Shown: in pieces, positions 9,467 to 18,352 of the stretch
How the letters are laid out: every line of letters begins with the position of its first letter
Position numbering within the stretch: the first letter of the stretch is position 1
Origin: Actinomycetes bacterium
GTDB lineage: Bacteria; Actinomycetota; Actinomycetes; Streptosporangiales; Streptosporangiaceae
Direction of reading: 5' to 3'
Length of the DNA: 43,686 nucleotides
NCBI GenBank assembly: GCA_021792405.1
Contig: JAJYUU010000017.1
Coordinates: 1-43,686, forward strand
Translations under genes and position numbers: made by a program
Notes under the pieces: model-generated
Told to the model about the DNA's origin: nothing
The model's input: the letters and a program-made list of their open reading frames with translations, nothing else
Databases searched by the model: none

Positions 9467-10426
9467 TCAGACCTGACCCGACCGGATCCTGGCGAGCCAG
9501 TCGGCAGCCTCTATGTACTCAGCGTCCGATTTGTCCTGTTGCCTGTCCGCCTGCGCGTCCGCAGCTGCCGTGCCCGCGCCGTCGGCTGCCGCCGTTACTG
9601 CCTGCGGGTAACTGCCGAGGAAGCGGACGGCGCTGCAGACCCGGCGAAGCCCCATCAGCGCCTCGCCGACCCTGGCCTGGGCGACATGCCCCTCGCAGTC
9701 GATGAAGAACCGGTACCGGCCGATGCCATCGCCAGTAGGCCGCGACTCGATCCGGGTCAGGTTGACGCCGCGGAACGCGAACTGGCCGAGTATGTCCATC
9801 AGCGCACCAGGGTGGTCGTCCATCAGGAAGGCAACCACGGACGTCTTGTCCGCGCCGCTGCGGCCCGGCAGTTCGCCCGGCAGCCGGACCGCGACGAACC
9901 GGGTGACCGCGTCGTCCCGGTCGTGCACGGCGGCGGCTAGCGGTACCAGGCCGTAGAGGTCCGCGGCGAACGCCCCGGCGAGCGCGGCGTCCAGCCCGCC
10001 TTCGGCCACCTGGCGGGCAGCGTCAGAGTTGGAGGCGGCCGGCAGCCAGCGGGCGTGCGGCAGATTGGCCGCCAGCCAGTTACGGCACTGCGGCTGAGCC
10101 ACCGGGTGCCCGCCAACCCGCCGGATGTCGCCCAGGCTGGTGCCCGGCCTGGTCAGCAGGGCGAACTCCACCGGGATCAGCACCTCGGCGCATATCACCA
10201 GCTCGGTGCCGATGGCGAGCTCGTCGAGTGTGGCGGTGACCGCGCCCTCGACCGAGCTCTCGATTGGCACGACGCCGAGCTCGGCCCGGCCGCTGCGGAC
10301 CGCGTCAAGAGTGGCCTGAATCGACCCGCAGGGCAGCGCCTCCGGCTCGGCCCCCTGTGCCAGCTCGCGGACCGCGGTCTCGGTGAACGTCCCCCGCGGA
10401 CCGAGATAGGCGTACCGGTAGCTCAC
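9467..10426 (-). CDS. pheA: Prephenate dehydratase
   Basis: YAYLGPRGTFTETAV, VVPIESSVEGAVTATLDEL, ACT-domain ESRPTGDGIGRYRFFIDCEGH. Confidence 0.94.
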   Translation of the reverse strand: MSYRYAYLGPRGTFTETAVRELAQGAEPEALPCGSIQATLDAVRSGRAELGVVPIESSVEGAVTATLDELAIGTELVICAEVLIPVEFALLTRPGTSLGDIRRVGGHPVAQPQCRNWLAANLPHARWLPAASNSDAARQVAEGGLDAALAGAFAADLYGLVPLAAAVHDRDDAVTRFVAVRLPGELPGRSGADKTSVVAFLMDDHPGALMDILGQFAFRGVNLTRIESRPTGDGIGRYRFFIDCEGHVAQARVGEALMGLRRVCSAVRFLGSYPQAVTAAADGAGTAAADAQADRQQDKSDAEYIEAADWLARIRSGQV

Positions 10427-11199
10427 CGGGGCAGGCGGCCGTTCGCTCCGGCGCCAGGCGACGCCAGACTACTGCGCAGCCGCACCACCGCCGGCTCCCT
10501 GGCCAGCAGTGCCCTGCTGACGTCGGCAAGCTGATGCAGCCGGTGCAACTGGCTGCGCCAGTCCGTGCCGGTCGCCCGGTGTGACAGCGGGACTTCCACC
10601 TCGGTCACTCGCATGCCCATGCGCAGCAAGTCGATCGTCATGCCGGTCTCGGCTCCCCAGCCCGGCGCGAGCGGCAGCGCGGCGGTGAATGCTGCCCTGG
10701 TCAGGCACCGCTGCCCATTCAGCGGCTGGGCGGGGCGCCAGCCGGTCGCTCGCTGTATCCCCGTGCCTGCCGCCGTGGTGACGACGCCGAAGCCGCCGAT
10801 CCGGACCCGCGTGCTGAACACCGCGATGGTCATGTCCGCGATACCGGCCCGGACCGGATCGGCCAGCGGGCCGGCCTCGATCGCGCTGTCAGCCAGGTCG
10901 GCATCGAGAAAGAGCAGGTGGCGAGGCCCCGACGCGGGAACGCTGGCGGCACTAGCCTCGATCAGCCGGACCGCCTCCGCGCCGGTCTCGAGCGCGGCGG
11001 CCTTGCCGCGGCGGCGTGCATGCCGGACCAGGTGCGCGCCGGCGGAAACCGCCAGTGCGGCCGTGTCATCGGCCGATCCGTCGTCGACGACTACGACGAT
11101 ATCCGCGCCGCTGAGCTTGCTGGCCGCGCAGACAGTCGCGGCAACCCGCTCGGCCTCGTTCCGGGCAGGGATGATGACGGCTAGGTCGCCTGGCGGCAT
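10423..11199 (-). CDS. Family 2 glycosyltransferase
   Basis: LAVIIPARNEAERVAATV...VVVDDGSADDTAALA...LFLDADL; 4-bp overlap with pheA. Confidence 0.9.
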   Translation of the reverse strand: MPPGDLAVIIPARNEAERVAATVCAASKLSGADIVVVVDDGSADDTAALAVSAGAHLVRHARRRGKAAALETGAEAVRLIEASAASVPASGPRHLLFLDADLADSAIEAGPLADPVRAGIADMTIAVFSTRVRIGGFGVVTTAAGTGIQRATGWRPAQPLNGQRCLTRAAFTAALPLAPGWGAETGMTIDLLRMGMRVTEVEVPLSHRATGTDWRSQLHRLHQLADVSRALLAREPAVVRLRSSLASPGAGANGRLPR

Positions 11200-11281
11200 G
11201 GCATTGATCCTAGTGCGGGCGCACGCACGGCCGAGCCCGCTGGCGGCGAATCTGGCCGGGATGACCAGCCGGTCCCCGGGG

Positions 11282-11626
11282 CTACGGGCCGGTCACCTTT
11301 GCCGGGTCATCGAGCACGGTGAACACCGACTCCAGCCCTGTCACCTGGAGCACCTTCCTGGTAGCAGATCCTGGCCCGGCCAACTGCAGTTCCCCGCCGC
11401 GCTCGCGTGCCTGCCGGTGGGCAGCGAGCAGCACGTTGATGCCAGTCGAGTCGCAGAACCCGACGCCAGACAAGTCCACGACCAGCCGCGCCGGGCTCCG
11501 GCTCAAGGCGGTCATGAGTTCTGACTGCAACCTGGGCGCGGTATACAAGTCAATCTCGCCCGCCACGGTGATCATGGTGAGATCATCCTGCAACCTGGTC
11601 GTGACCTTTAGCTCCACCTGCCGCAC
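11282..11626 (-). CDS. STAS-domain anti-sigma factor antagonist
   Basis: ITVAGEIDLYTAPRLQSEL...LVVDLSGVGFCDSTGINVLLAAH. Confidence 0.93.
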   Translation of the reverse strand: MRQVELKVTTRLQDDLTMITVAGEIDLYTAPRLQSELMTALSRSPARLVVDLSGVGFCDSTGINVLLAAHRQARERGGELQLAGPGSATRKVLQVTGLESVFTVLDDPAKVTGP

Positions 11627-11749
11627 ACTACCGGTCCGGCGCTGAAGCGGCTAGATGGGCTTATCCAGTCGGCCGGTTAAGCCCGGCCTGTCCCGAAAAT
11701 CACGGCGCGCAGCTTTGTACCTTCCGGTGGCTGGCCATCCGCTCGCCGC

Positions 11750-13111
11750 TCAGGCGGCCGTCATTAAGCTCGCCGAGACCAGCTCGGCACCGTCGCGATC
11801 GGCACCGTCACGATCGGCACCGTCACGATCGGCACCGTCACGATCGGCACCGTCACGATCGGCACTGGCGGCCAGCGGCACCGGTGCGGTCTGCGGGCGC
11901 TTGGTCACCGCAGCCGTCGGCTCGCGGCTGACCGGACAGGTCATGCAGCGCGGTCCGCCGCGCAGGCTGGCCAGTTCGCTGCCCGGCACCCGGATGACCG
12001 TCACTCCGGCGCCCTCGAGCCGGTCGTTGGTCTCCGAATTCCGCTCATGGCTCACCACAATCCGGTGCCCGATGACGAGCACGTTGCTGCCGTCGTCGCC
12101 CCGGCCGGACTGGCCGAAGACCGGGTCCAGCCCCGAATCGATCACCTGCAGCCGGGCAATTCCCATGGCCTGCGCCGCCGCCTGCAGGAACGGCTGCGCC
12201 CTGGACACTCGCAGGCCGTCGCCCCGCCACGAGATCGCGTGGGCCGTCAGGGTGTACGCGATCCCCGGGTGCATGAGCACCGAGTCGTGGTCCACCACCG
12301 CGCAGAGGGTGTCCAGGTGCACGTCGCAGCTGTACTGGCGGATCGGAACCGCGAGTACGGCCCGGGCCAGGCGGGCAGCGAAGAGCTGGCGCGCGAGGCG
12401 CTCCGCTCCGGCCGCCGTGGTCCGCTGGCTCACCCCGATGGCCACCACGCCAGGCGCTAGCAACAGCACGTCGCCGCCGTCCATCGGCTCAAGATCGCGG
12501 TCATAGACCCACTTCGCTGCCGCGAACTGCGGGTGGTGCCGATACACCACGCTGGCCAGGTCGGTCTCCCGGCGCCGGTGCGGTGCGACCAGGCTCGCCA
12601 CCGCGAGCCGGTCACCGATCCAGAAGCTGGCGTCTTTGCTGAACACCAGGTTCGGCAGCGGATCGAGGACGAAGTCGTGCCGGTCGAGTAGCTCGAAGAC
12701 CACGCCGTGGCCCATCTTGAGTTCCTCCGGCGTCAGCCCGGCGATCAGCACCTGCGCCAGCCGCTCCGGACCCAGGTCGTCCAGGTGCGAGCGCAGTTGC
12801 GCGCGGAGATCGTCGCCCAGGCCCGCGTCGGCGACCGCCAGCCGGATGGCCTCGGTCCTGGCTGGCTCGTACTCCAGCGTGTCTTGCAGCAGTTCAGTCA
12901 GGTAGAGGACCTCTGTGCCATGGTCGCGCAGCACCTGGCAGAGCACATCGTGCTCTTCCCTGGCCTTGCTGACCCAGGGCAACGCCCGGAAAAGCAAGCC
13001 GCCCGGGTGCCGCGGGGTTATCCGCTGCATCTCCACGCCCGGCCTGTGCATGAGCACGGTCCTCAGCTGCCCGATCTCGCTGTCAACACCGTGCATGGCG
13101 GTCACGACCAT
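11750..13111 (-). CDS. arcA: Arginine deiminase
   Basis: MHGVDSEIGQLRTVLMHRPGVEMQRITP, FSKDASFWIGDRL, EPMDGGDVLLLAPGVVAIGVSQRT, C-terminal GGPRCMTCPVSRE; start trimmed to MVVTAMHG. Confidence 0.93.
   Translation of the reverse strand: MVVTAMHGVDSEIGQLRTVLMHRPGVEMQRITPRHPGGLLFRALPWVSKAREEHDVLCQVLRDHGTEVLYLTELLQDTLEYEPARTEAIRLAVADAGLGDDLRAQLRSHLDDLGPERLAQVLIAGLTPEELKMGHGVVFELLDRHDFVLDPLPNLVFSKDASFWIGDRLAVASLVAPHRRRETDLASVVYRHHPQFAAAKWVYDRDLEPMDGGDVLLLAPGVVAIGVSQRTTAAGAERLARQLFAARLARAVLAVPIRQYSCDVHLDTLCAVVDHDSVLMHPGIAYTLTAHAISWRGDGLRVSRAQPFLQAAAQAMGIARLQVIDSGLDPVFGQSGRGDDGSNVLVIGHRIVVSHERNSETNDRLEGAGVTVIRVPGSELASLRGGPRCMTCPVSREPTAAVTKRPQTAPVPLAASADRDGADRDGADRDGADRDGADRDGAELVSASLMTAA
11782..11865. 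repeat. 15-bp tandem repeat inside the arcA 3' end
   Basis: Four exact copies of GATCGGCACCGTCAC (11797-11856) flanked by one imperfect and one partial copy; encodes (DRDGA)n on the minus strand. Confidence 0.97.
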
Positions 13112-13269
13112 TCCCCCCGCTCTCACCGCCGGACCGCGATCCCGGCGGCCACCAGCCTCGCCGGTGACCCGGCGGGCCGGCAGCGCCCGCGATTCCAGCC
13201 GGCTAGGGAAGGTATTTCCGGCGCGGCGCGGCCTTACGCCTGGCCGGCCACGGACCGCGGCGCCGCGGG

Positions 13270-13752
13270 CTAGTCGCGCAGCGAATCCGCCGTCATGACG
13301 CGGACCAGGCCGCCCAAGCCTGCGGACAGGCCGGCGCGCTCCTCCGCGGACAGCGCGGCCAGGATCCGGGCATGACGCGATCGCCACGCTTCGAAGAGCC
13401 TGCCCGCGACCTCGCGCCCCTGCGGCGTCAGGTACAACCTGACGTAACGCTGATTGTCATCGTCTCGGCCGCGGCTAAGCCAGCCCTTGCGCTCCAGCCC
13501 GGCGGCGAGCCTGCTGACCGTGCTCTTGTCCAGCTCCAGCAGTGTGGCGAGCTCACCTTGGACGATGCCACGGGCTGACGCCAGTTCGATCAGCGCGCGG
13601 GCTTCCGAGGCCGAAACCGGCGGCGCGGCCGCCTCACCAGCCGACGCCGGCCGCGCGTCCGGGACCGGCCCGGTGAGCGCAGGAGATAGCATTCTGAGCA
13701 ACTGAGCCAGCAGGTGCTCAAGCTCGGCGCCGCCAGGCGACTCGTCGGCCAT
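13270..13752 (-). CDS. MarR-family transcriptional regulator
   Basis: Winged HTH with ASARGIVQGELATLLELDKSTVSRLAAGLERKGWLSRGRDDDNQRYVRLYLTPQGREV; ATG at 13752 (MADESPGG) preferred over the GTG at 13770 that lies within the palindrome. Confidence 0.88.
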   Translation of the reverse strand: MADESPGGAELEHLLAQLLRMLSPALTGPVPDARPASAGEAAAPPVSASEARALIELASARGIVQGELATLLELDKSTVSRLAAGLERKGWLSRGRDDDNQRYVRLYLTPQGREVAGRLFEAWRSRHARILAALSAEERAGLSAGLGGLVRVMTADSLRD

Positions 13753-13755
13753 GCA

Positions 13756-13790
13756 ACAGTTGTATCGCACAACTGTACTAATGGTACAGT
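13756..13790. promoter_or_regulatory. Candidate MarR operator region: two overlapping perfect inverted repeats
   Basis: ACAGTTGT-atcgc-ACAACTGT (13756-13776) and ACTGTAC-taatg-GTACAGT (13772-13790) between divergent marR and ABC permease genes. Confidence 0.75.
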
Positions 13791-13841
13791 CTCGGGCGTG
13801 AAGGCAGCCCCGCGCAACCCGGAGTCCCGCAGGAGTGCCGC

Positions 13842-14963
13842 GTGAGCGACCCGAACGTGCCGTCGCCGACGCTGCTGTCAGCAGGCGGCGATCCGGGTGC
13901 GGGCCGCATCGCCGCGGCAGCGGGGCTTGAGCGCCAGAGCGAGGTCCGCTCGCCCGATCTTCCGACCGAGCCGCTCGGCACCTATGCGCTCCGGCACGGC
14001 CTGCGGCCCAGTGCGGAGCGCCCGCCGGTCCTCGCCTACCTGGCCGAGATCTGGCGCAGGCGGCACTTCGTCATGGCCTTCGCGACCGCGCGCAACATCG
14101 CGATGTACACCGAGGCCAAGCTCGGCCAGATCTGGCAGGTGCTCACGCCGCTGCTGAACGCCGGCGTCTACTTCCTGATCTTCGGCGTGCTGGTGCCCAT
14201 CAACCGCGGCATCCCGAATTACCTGGCCTTCCTGGTCACCGGCGTGTTCGTGTTCAACTTCACCCAGCGGGCCTTCATCACCACCTCCTCAGTGATCACC
14301 GAGAGCCTGCCGCTGATCCGTGCGCTGCAGTTCCCGCGCGCTGCCCTGCCGCTCGCCTACGTGATCATCGAACTGGAGCAGATGGTCCTGGCCATGGCCG
14401 TCCTGGTCGTGATCGTGCTGGCGACCGGCGAGCCGGTCACCTGGTACTGGCTGCTGGTGATACCGGCGCTGCTGCTGCAGACCATCTTCAACATCGGGAT
14501 CGGGCTGTTCGCCGCCCGGCTCGGGGCTCAGGTCAACGACTTCAGCCAGCTCCTGCCGTTCCTGATGCGGACCTGGCTGTACGTCTCCGGCGTGCTGTTC
14601 AGCATCCAGAACCTCGGCCTCAGCCAGACATCGTTCCTCGCGAAGCACTCGTGGGCGGTGCAGGTGCTGGAGGTTAACCCGGCGGCGGTGTACATCACCA
14701 TGGTCCGCGATTCGGTCCTGCGCAGCCAGCGGCTGAGCGCTCCGGGCGCCAAGCCGTACAACGCCGCGCTGTGCACGCAGTGGCAGAACGCCGCGGCGCG
14801 TGGCGGCACCGTGCCGGTCAAGCTGCAATATGACAGCGCATATTGCGCTGCTCACATCACTGTTCAGCACTTCTGGTACTACGGCATCGGCTGGGCAGCG
14901 CTTGCCCTGGTCGTCGGCTTCTTCTTCTTCTGGCGCGCGGAAACACGGTACGGCCGTGGCTGA
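13842..14963 (+). CDS. ABC-2 type transporter permease (polysaccharide/teichoic-acid export type)
   Basis: Six-TM Wzm/TagG-like: RNIAMYTEAKLGQIWQVLTPLLNAGVYFLIFGVL; followed by overlapping ATPase gene. Confidence 0.87.
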   Translation: MSDPNVPSPTLLSAGGDPGAGRIAAAAGLERQSEVRSPDLPTEPLGTYALRHGLRPSAERPPVLAYLAEIWRRRHFVMAFATARNIAMYTEAKLGQIWQVLTPLLNAGVYFLIFGVLVPINRGIPNYLAFLVTGVFVFNFTQRAFITTSSVITESLPLIRALQFPRAALPLAYVIIELEQMVLAMAVLVVIVLATGEPVTWYWLLVIPALLLQTIFNIGIGLFAARLGAQVNDFSQLLPFLMRTWLYVSGVLFSIQNLGLSQTSFLAKHSWAVQVLEVNPAAVYITMVRDSVLRSQRLSAPGAKPYNAALCTQWQNAAARGGTVPVKLQYDSAYCAAHITVQHFWYYGIGWAALALVVGFFFFWRAETRYGRG

Positions 14964-15771
14964 GCCGATGGTCGTCGTCGACGACCTGCACATCGTGTAC
15001 AAGGTGTACGGCGCGGGCGGTGACCGCGGCTCTGCGGCCACGGTCTTGCTGCGCGCCCTCGGCCGCAGGACCCGAGGCAACATCCGCGAGGTCCACGCCA
15101 TCCGCGGCATCTCGTTCATCGCCTACCGGGGCGACGCGATCGGCATCATCGGCCGTAACGGCTCGGGCAAATCCACGCTGCTGCGGGCGATCGCCGGCCT
15201 GCTGCCGCCCGAGGACGGGAACGTCTACACCACCGGTGGCGCGTCGCTGCTCGGCGTGAACGCAGCGCTGCTCGACGACCTCACCGGCGAGCGCAACGTC
15301 GTGCTCGGCTGCCTGGCGATGGGCATGTCCAAGCAGGAAGCCAAGGTCAGGTACCAGAGCGTTGTCGATTTCTCCGGCGTCGGCGACTTCATCAACCTGC
15401 CGATGAAGACGTACTCGGCCGGGATGGGCTCCCGGCTGCGGTTCGCGATCGCCGCGGCCAAGCACCACGAGGTACTGCTGATCGACGAGGCCCTCGCCAC
15501 CGGCGACGCCGAGTTCCGGGTGCGCAGTCACAACCGGATCACTGAGCTCAGGCAGGCAGCGGGCACCGTGTTCCTGGTCGCGCACAACCTGGAAGAAGTC
15601 GAGCTGACCTGTAACCGGGTCGTCTGGATGGACCGGGGCAAGATCGTGATGCAGGGCGACGATGTCATCAGCATCGTGGACAAGTACATCGATGCCTCGG
15701 GCGGTATCCCGGTCGAGCGTGATCCAGCAACCAGGCGGCGGCTGCACCGGGCAGTCGGGGGCGAGAGCTAG
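14956..15771 (+). CDS. ABC transporter ATP-binding protein (Wzt/TagH type)
   Basis: Walker A GRNGSGKSTLLRAIAG, signature YSAGMGSRLRFAIAAA, Walker B EVLLIDEAL; GTG 14956 overlaps permease stop. Confidence 0.92.
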   Translation: MAEPMVVVDDLHIVYKVYGAGGDRGSAATVLLRALGRRTRGNIREVHAIRGISFIAYRGDAIGIIGRNGSGKSTLLRAIAGLLPPEDGNVYTTGGASLLGVNAALLDDLTGERNVVLGCLAMGMSKQEAKVRYQSVVDFSGVGDFINLPMKTYSAGMGSRLRFAIAAAKHHEVLLIDEALATGDAEFRVRSHNRITELRQAAGTVFLVAHNLEEVELTCNRVVWMDRGKIVMQGDDVISIVDKYIDASGGIPVERDPATRRRLHRAVGGES

Positions 15772-17678
15772 GCCGTCAGCCCGGCCGCCTCGGTATCCGC
15801 GGCCAGGCTGCCCGCGCTTCGCAGCCGAAGCCGCATGGTGGTGCCGCCGCCGTCGTTCCCGGTGGCGGCGATCTCGCCGTCCTGGGCCCTGGCGAGCTGC
15901 CGGACGATGTACAGGCCCAGGCCGATGCCGCCGAACCGGCGCCGGTCGCCGGTCTCACCCTGCACGAACCGCTCGAATACCCGCTCGCGGTCCGCGGGCG
16001 CGATGCCGATGCCCTGGTCGGTGACCTCGACTACGATCACCTCGCCATCCGGCCGGGCATGCACGCTGACCGTCCCGCCGTCGGGTGAGTACTTGAACGC
16101 GTTCTCAAGCAACTGCCCGATGATGATGTCGGTTGCCATCGGATCGCCGTTGGCCAGCGGGAGGTCATCGGCAATGTCGAGGCCGAGCGTGTGCCGGTCC
16201 GACAGCGGCCCGAACGCCGCCACGGCACCGCGCAGCAGCCCGCCGAGATCGAACGGGCCATTGCTCACCTGAAGCTGGTCGGCGCCGGCCCTGGAGCCGA
16301 GCAGCAGCTGCTCGACCAGCTTGGCGAGCGAGCCCGCCCGCTCGGCGATCGTCTGCACCGCCGCGCGCCGGTCGGCATCGGAGAGCTTGTCCCAGCGGCT
16401 GGCCAGCGTGCTGGCAAAGCCCCGGACCACGGTTATCGGCGTGCGCAGCTCGTGACTGGTCGTTGCCAGGAACAAGTCCTTGGCCTCCTCCAGTTCCTTT
16501 GCCGCGGTGATATCCCGGAAATCGAGCACCTTCTCGCCGCGGCCGCTCAGCCCGGTGCACAGCAGGTCGATCCACCGGCCGTTGGCGAGCCGGTAGGTCA
16601 GCTTCTCGCCGGGCGCCGGCAGCGGGAACGGCGGGCGCCGGCCGGCGGCCAGGTCCGGGGACAAGCCGGTAAGGCGGTGCGCCGCCGGGTTCCACTGCCG
16701 GACCAGGCCGTCGGCGTCCAGCACGGCGATGCCGTCGGCGCTGGCGTCGATCACCGCGCGCTCGTGGGCCCGCTGCCGGACGACTTCCTCGAAGGCGGTC
16801 ACGTTGGACAGCGCGACGCTCGCATGCCCGGCCAGCAGCTCGAGCAGCTCAAGCTCGACGTGGCCGACCTTGCGACCGCTGTAGAGCGCGTACAGCGCGC
16901 CGAACGGGCGCCCTGCCACATGCGAGAGGCTGAGCGTGATCGTGTGCAGGCCGGGCAGCGCGGCCCAGATCAGGTCATCGAAGCCACCCGAGTCGCTGGT
17001 GGCCATCAGCACCGTCTTGCCCGACCGCATGAGCTGGCCGACCATGCTGCTTTGCAGGTCAGCGGTGCGGCCGCGCAGCTCGGCGGGCAGCCCGTCCAGG
17101 CTGACCAGCCGAAGCCGGTCCTGCTCGATCAGCACGAAACCGCCGGCGTCTGCCCTGGTGAGTTCGCGCAGGCTGGCTGCGATCCGATCGAGTACCGCCT
17201 CGAGCTCAAGCTGCGCGTTCATATCGGCGACGACATCACCGAGACGGCGGACAACCCTGGCGCGCTCGGCCATGGAGTGCCGCACCGGCTCGTCGTCGTG
17301 ACTGCGGTGGCACACGCAGACCCAGCCGGCCAGCTCGCCCGCGCTGCCGGTCATCCTGCTCGCATCGATCCGCAAGTCGACCATCGAGCCGTCCTTGCAG
17401 ATCCGCCGGGTAGCGAAGGAGACATGACCACCGCTGGCCACTCGCTCGAGTACGGCGTTGTGCTCGGCTCGCAGTTCCTCCGGGACGTAGGGCGGCTCCA
17501 GGCCGACCACCTCTGTCGCGGTCCAGCCGAATAGCTTCTCAGCGGCCGGGTTCCACAGCGTCACGCAACGGTCGGTGCCGGTTGCGATGATCGCATCGGC
17601 CGCGCACTCGATGACAGCGCGGGCAGTGCGATCGATCCTGTCCCGGTCCGGCTGTGCCGCGGCGAGCTTCAACCCCAC
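15768..17678 (-). CDS. PAS/GAF-domain sensor histidine kinase
   Basis: PAS segments, GAF-like region, HisKA TTSHELRTPITVVRGFASTL, HATPase GIGIAPADRERVFERFVQGETGDRRRFGGIGLGLYIVRQLARAQDG. Confidence 0.93.
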   Translation of the reverse strand: MGLKLAAAQPDRDRIDRTARAVIECAADAIIATGTDRCVTLWNPAAEKLFGWTATEVVGLEPPYVPEELRAEHNAVLERVASGGHVSFATRRICKDGSMVDLRIDASRMTGSAGELAGWVCVCHRSHDDEPVRHSMAERARVVRRLGDVVADMNAQLELEAVLDRIAASLRELTRADAGGFVLIEQDRLRLVSLDGLPAELRGRTADLQSSMVGQLMRSGKTVLMATSDSGGFDDLIWAALPGLHTITLSLSHVAGRPFGALYALYSGRKVGHVELELLELLAGHASVALSNVTAFEEVVRQRAHERAVIDASADGIAVLDADGLVRQWNPAAHRLTGLSPDLAAGRRPPFPLPAPGEKLTYRLANGRWIDLLCTGLSGRGEKVLDFRDITAAKELEEAKDLFLATTSHELRTPITVVRGFASTLASRWDKLSDADRRAAVQTIAERAGSLAKLVEQLLLGSRAGADQLQVSNGPFDLGGLLRGAVAAFGPLSDRHTLGLDIADDLPLANGDPMATDIIIGQLLENAFKYSPDGGTVSVHARPDGEVIVVEVTDQGIGIAPADRERVFERFVQGETGDRRRFGGIGLGLYIVRQLARAQDGEIAATGNDGGGTTMRLRLRSAGSLAADTEAAGLTA

Positions 17679-17793
17679 CGCCTCATGGTGCCATCTGCAT
17701 CCGGCCCTGGCGCGGTGAACTGCGCAAACTACCTGCTAGCAGCCGGGCCGACAGCGGCCGGAACCAGCGCGGTAAGGCGGACGTCTAACGGGC

Positions 17794-18336
17794 ATGACGC
17801 CCACCGCGCAGCGCCCGCACGCACGCGTTCATCGGACACCGGCTCATCGGACACCGGCTCGTCCGGGTCAGCTACTGTGGCGCTGCGCGGCCGCAGCCAT
17901 GTGCGCGCTGCTGGCCGCCGCCTGCGGTAGCACTGCGGCACCCGGTCACGGCTCGTCGTCGACCCGGCCCGGCGGCGGGCACAGTACCAGCGAGCCGAGC
18001 GCAAGCAGCAGCGGGCCGGTGACCGCCGCCGCGGCAAAGATCTCGCTGTCCGTCAGCATCAGCGCGACGGCCACTAGCCCGGCGGCGCACTACACGCTGC
18101 GCTGCGATCCGGCCGGCGGCACCGTCTCCGATCCCGCCGCCGCCTGCGCCAGGCTGCTGGCAGGCGCTAGCCTGTTCGGCCCGCTGCCCGCGCACGTTGC
18201 CTGCCCGGCGATCATGGTTAACGCCGGCCGGGCAACGCTGACCGGCACCTTCCTCGGCGCTCCGGTGCACGAGACCATTGTCGCCGGCGGATGCGACATA
18301 GGCCGCTGGGCCAAGCTCAAGCAGGTGCTCGGCTAA
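17794..18336 (+). CDS. Putative lipoprotein with subtilisin inhibitor (SSI)-like domain
   Basis: Lipobox LLAAAC; YTLRCDPAGGTVSDPAAACARL...VACPAIMVNAGRATLTGTFLGAPVHETIVAGGCDIGRW matches SSI-like Cys/Gly pattern. Confidence 0.78.
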   Translation: MTPTAQRPHARVHRTPAHRTPARPGQLLWRCAAAAMCALLAAACGSTAAPGHGSSSTRPGGGHSTSEPSASSSGPVTAAAAKISLSVSISATATSPAAHYTLRCDPAGGTVSDPAAACARLLAGASLFGPLPAHVACPAIMVNAGRATLTGTFLGAPVHETIVAGGCDIGRWAKLKQVLG

Positions 18337-18352
18337 CGCCCGCTGACAGGCG

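Noticed and set aside
11782-11865. CRISPR-like repeat array
   Set aside because: The 15-bp units are directly contiguous with no spacers and are in frame in arcA; this is a coding minisatellite.
16191-17534. 447-aa plus-strand ORF opposite the PAS/GAF histidine kinase
   Set aside because: Mirror ORF of a well-supported kinase; composition typical of spurious high-GC frames.
17815-17870. Short repeat CATCGGACACCGGCT x2 at the start of the SSI-like lipoprotein
   Set aside because: Only two copies; may lie upstream of the true start codon and is too short to interpret.
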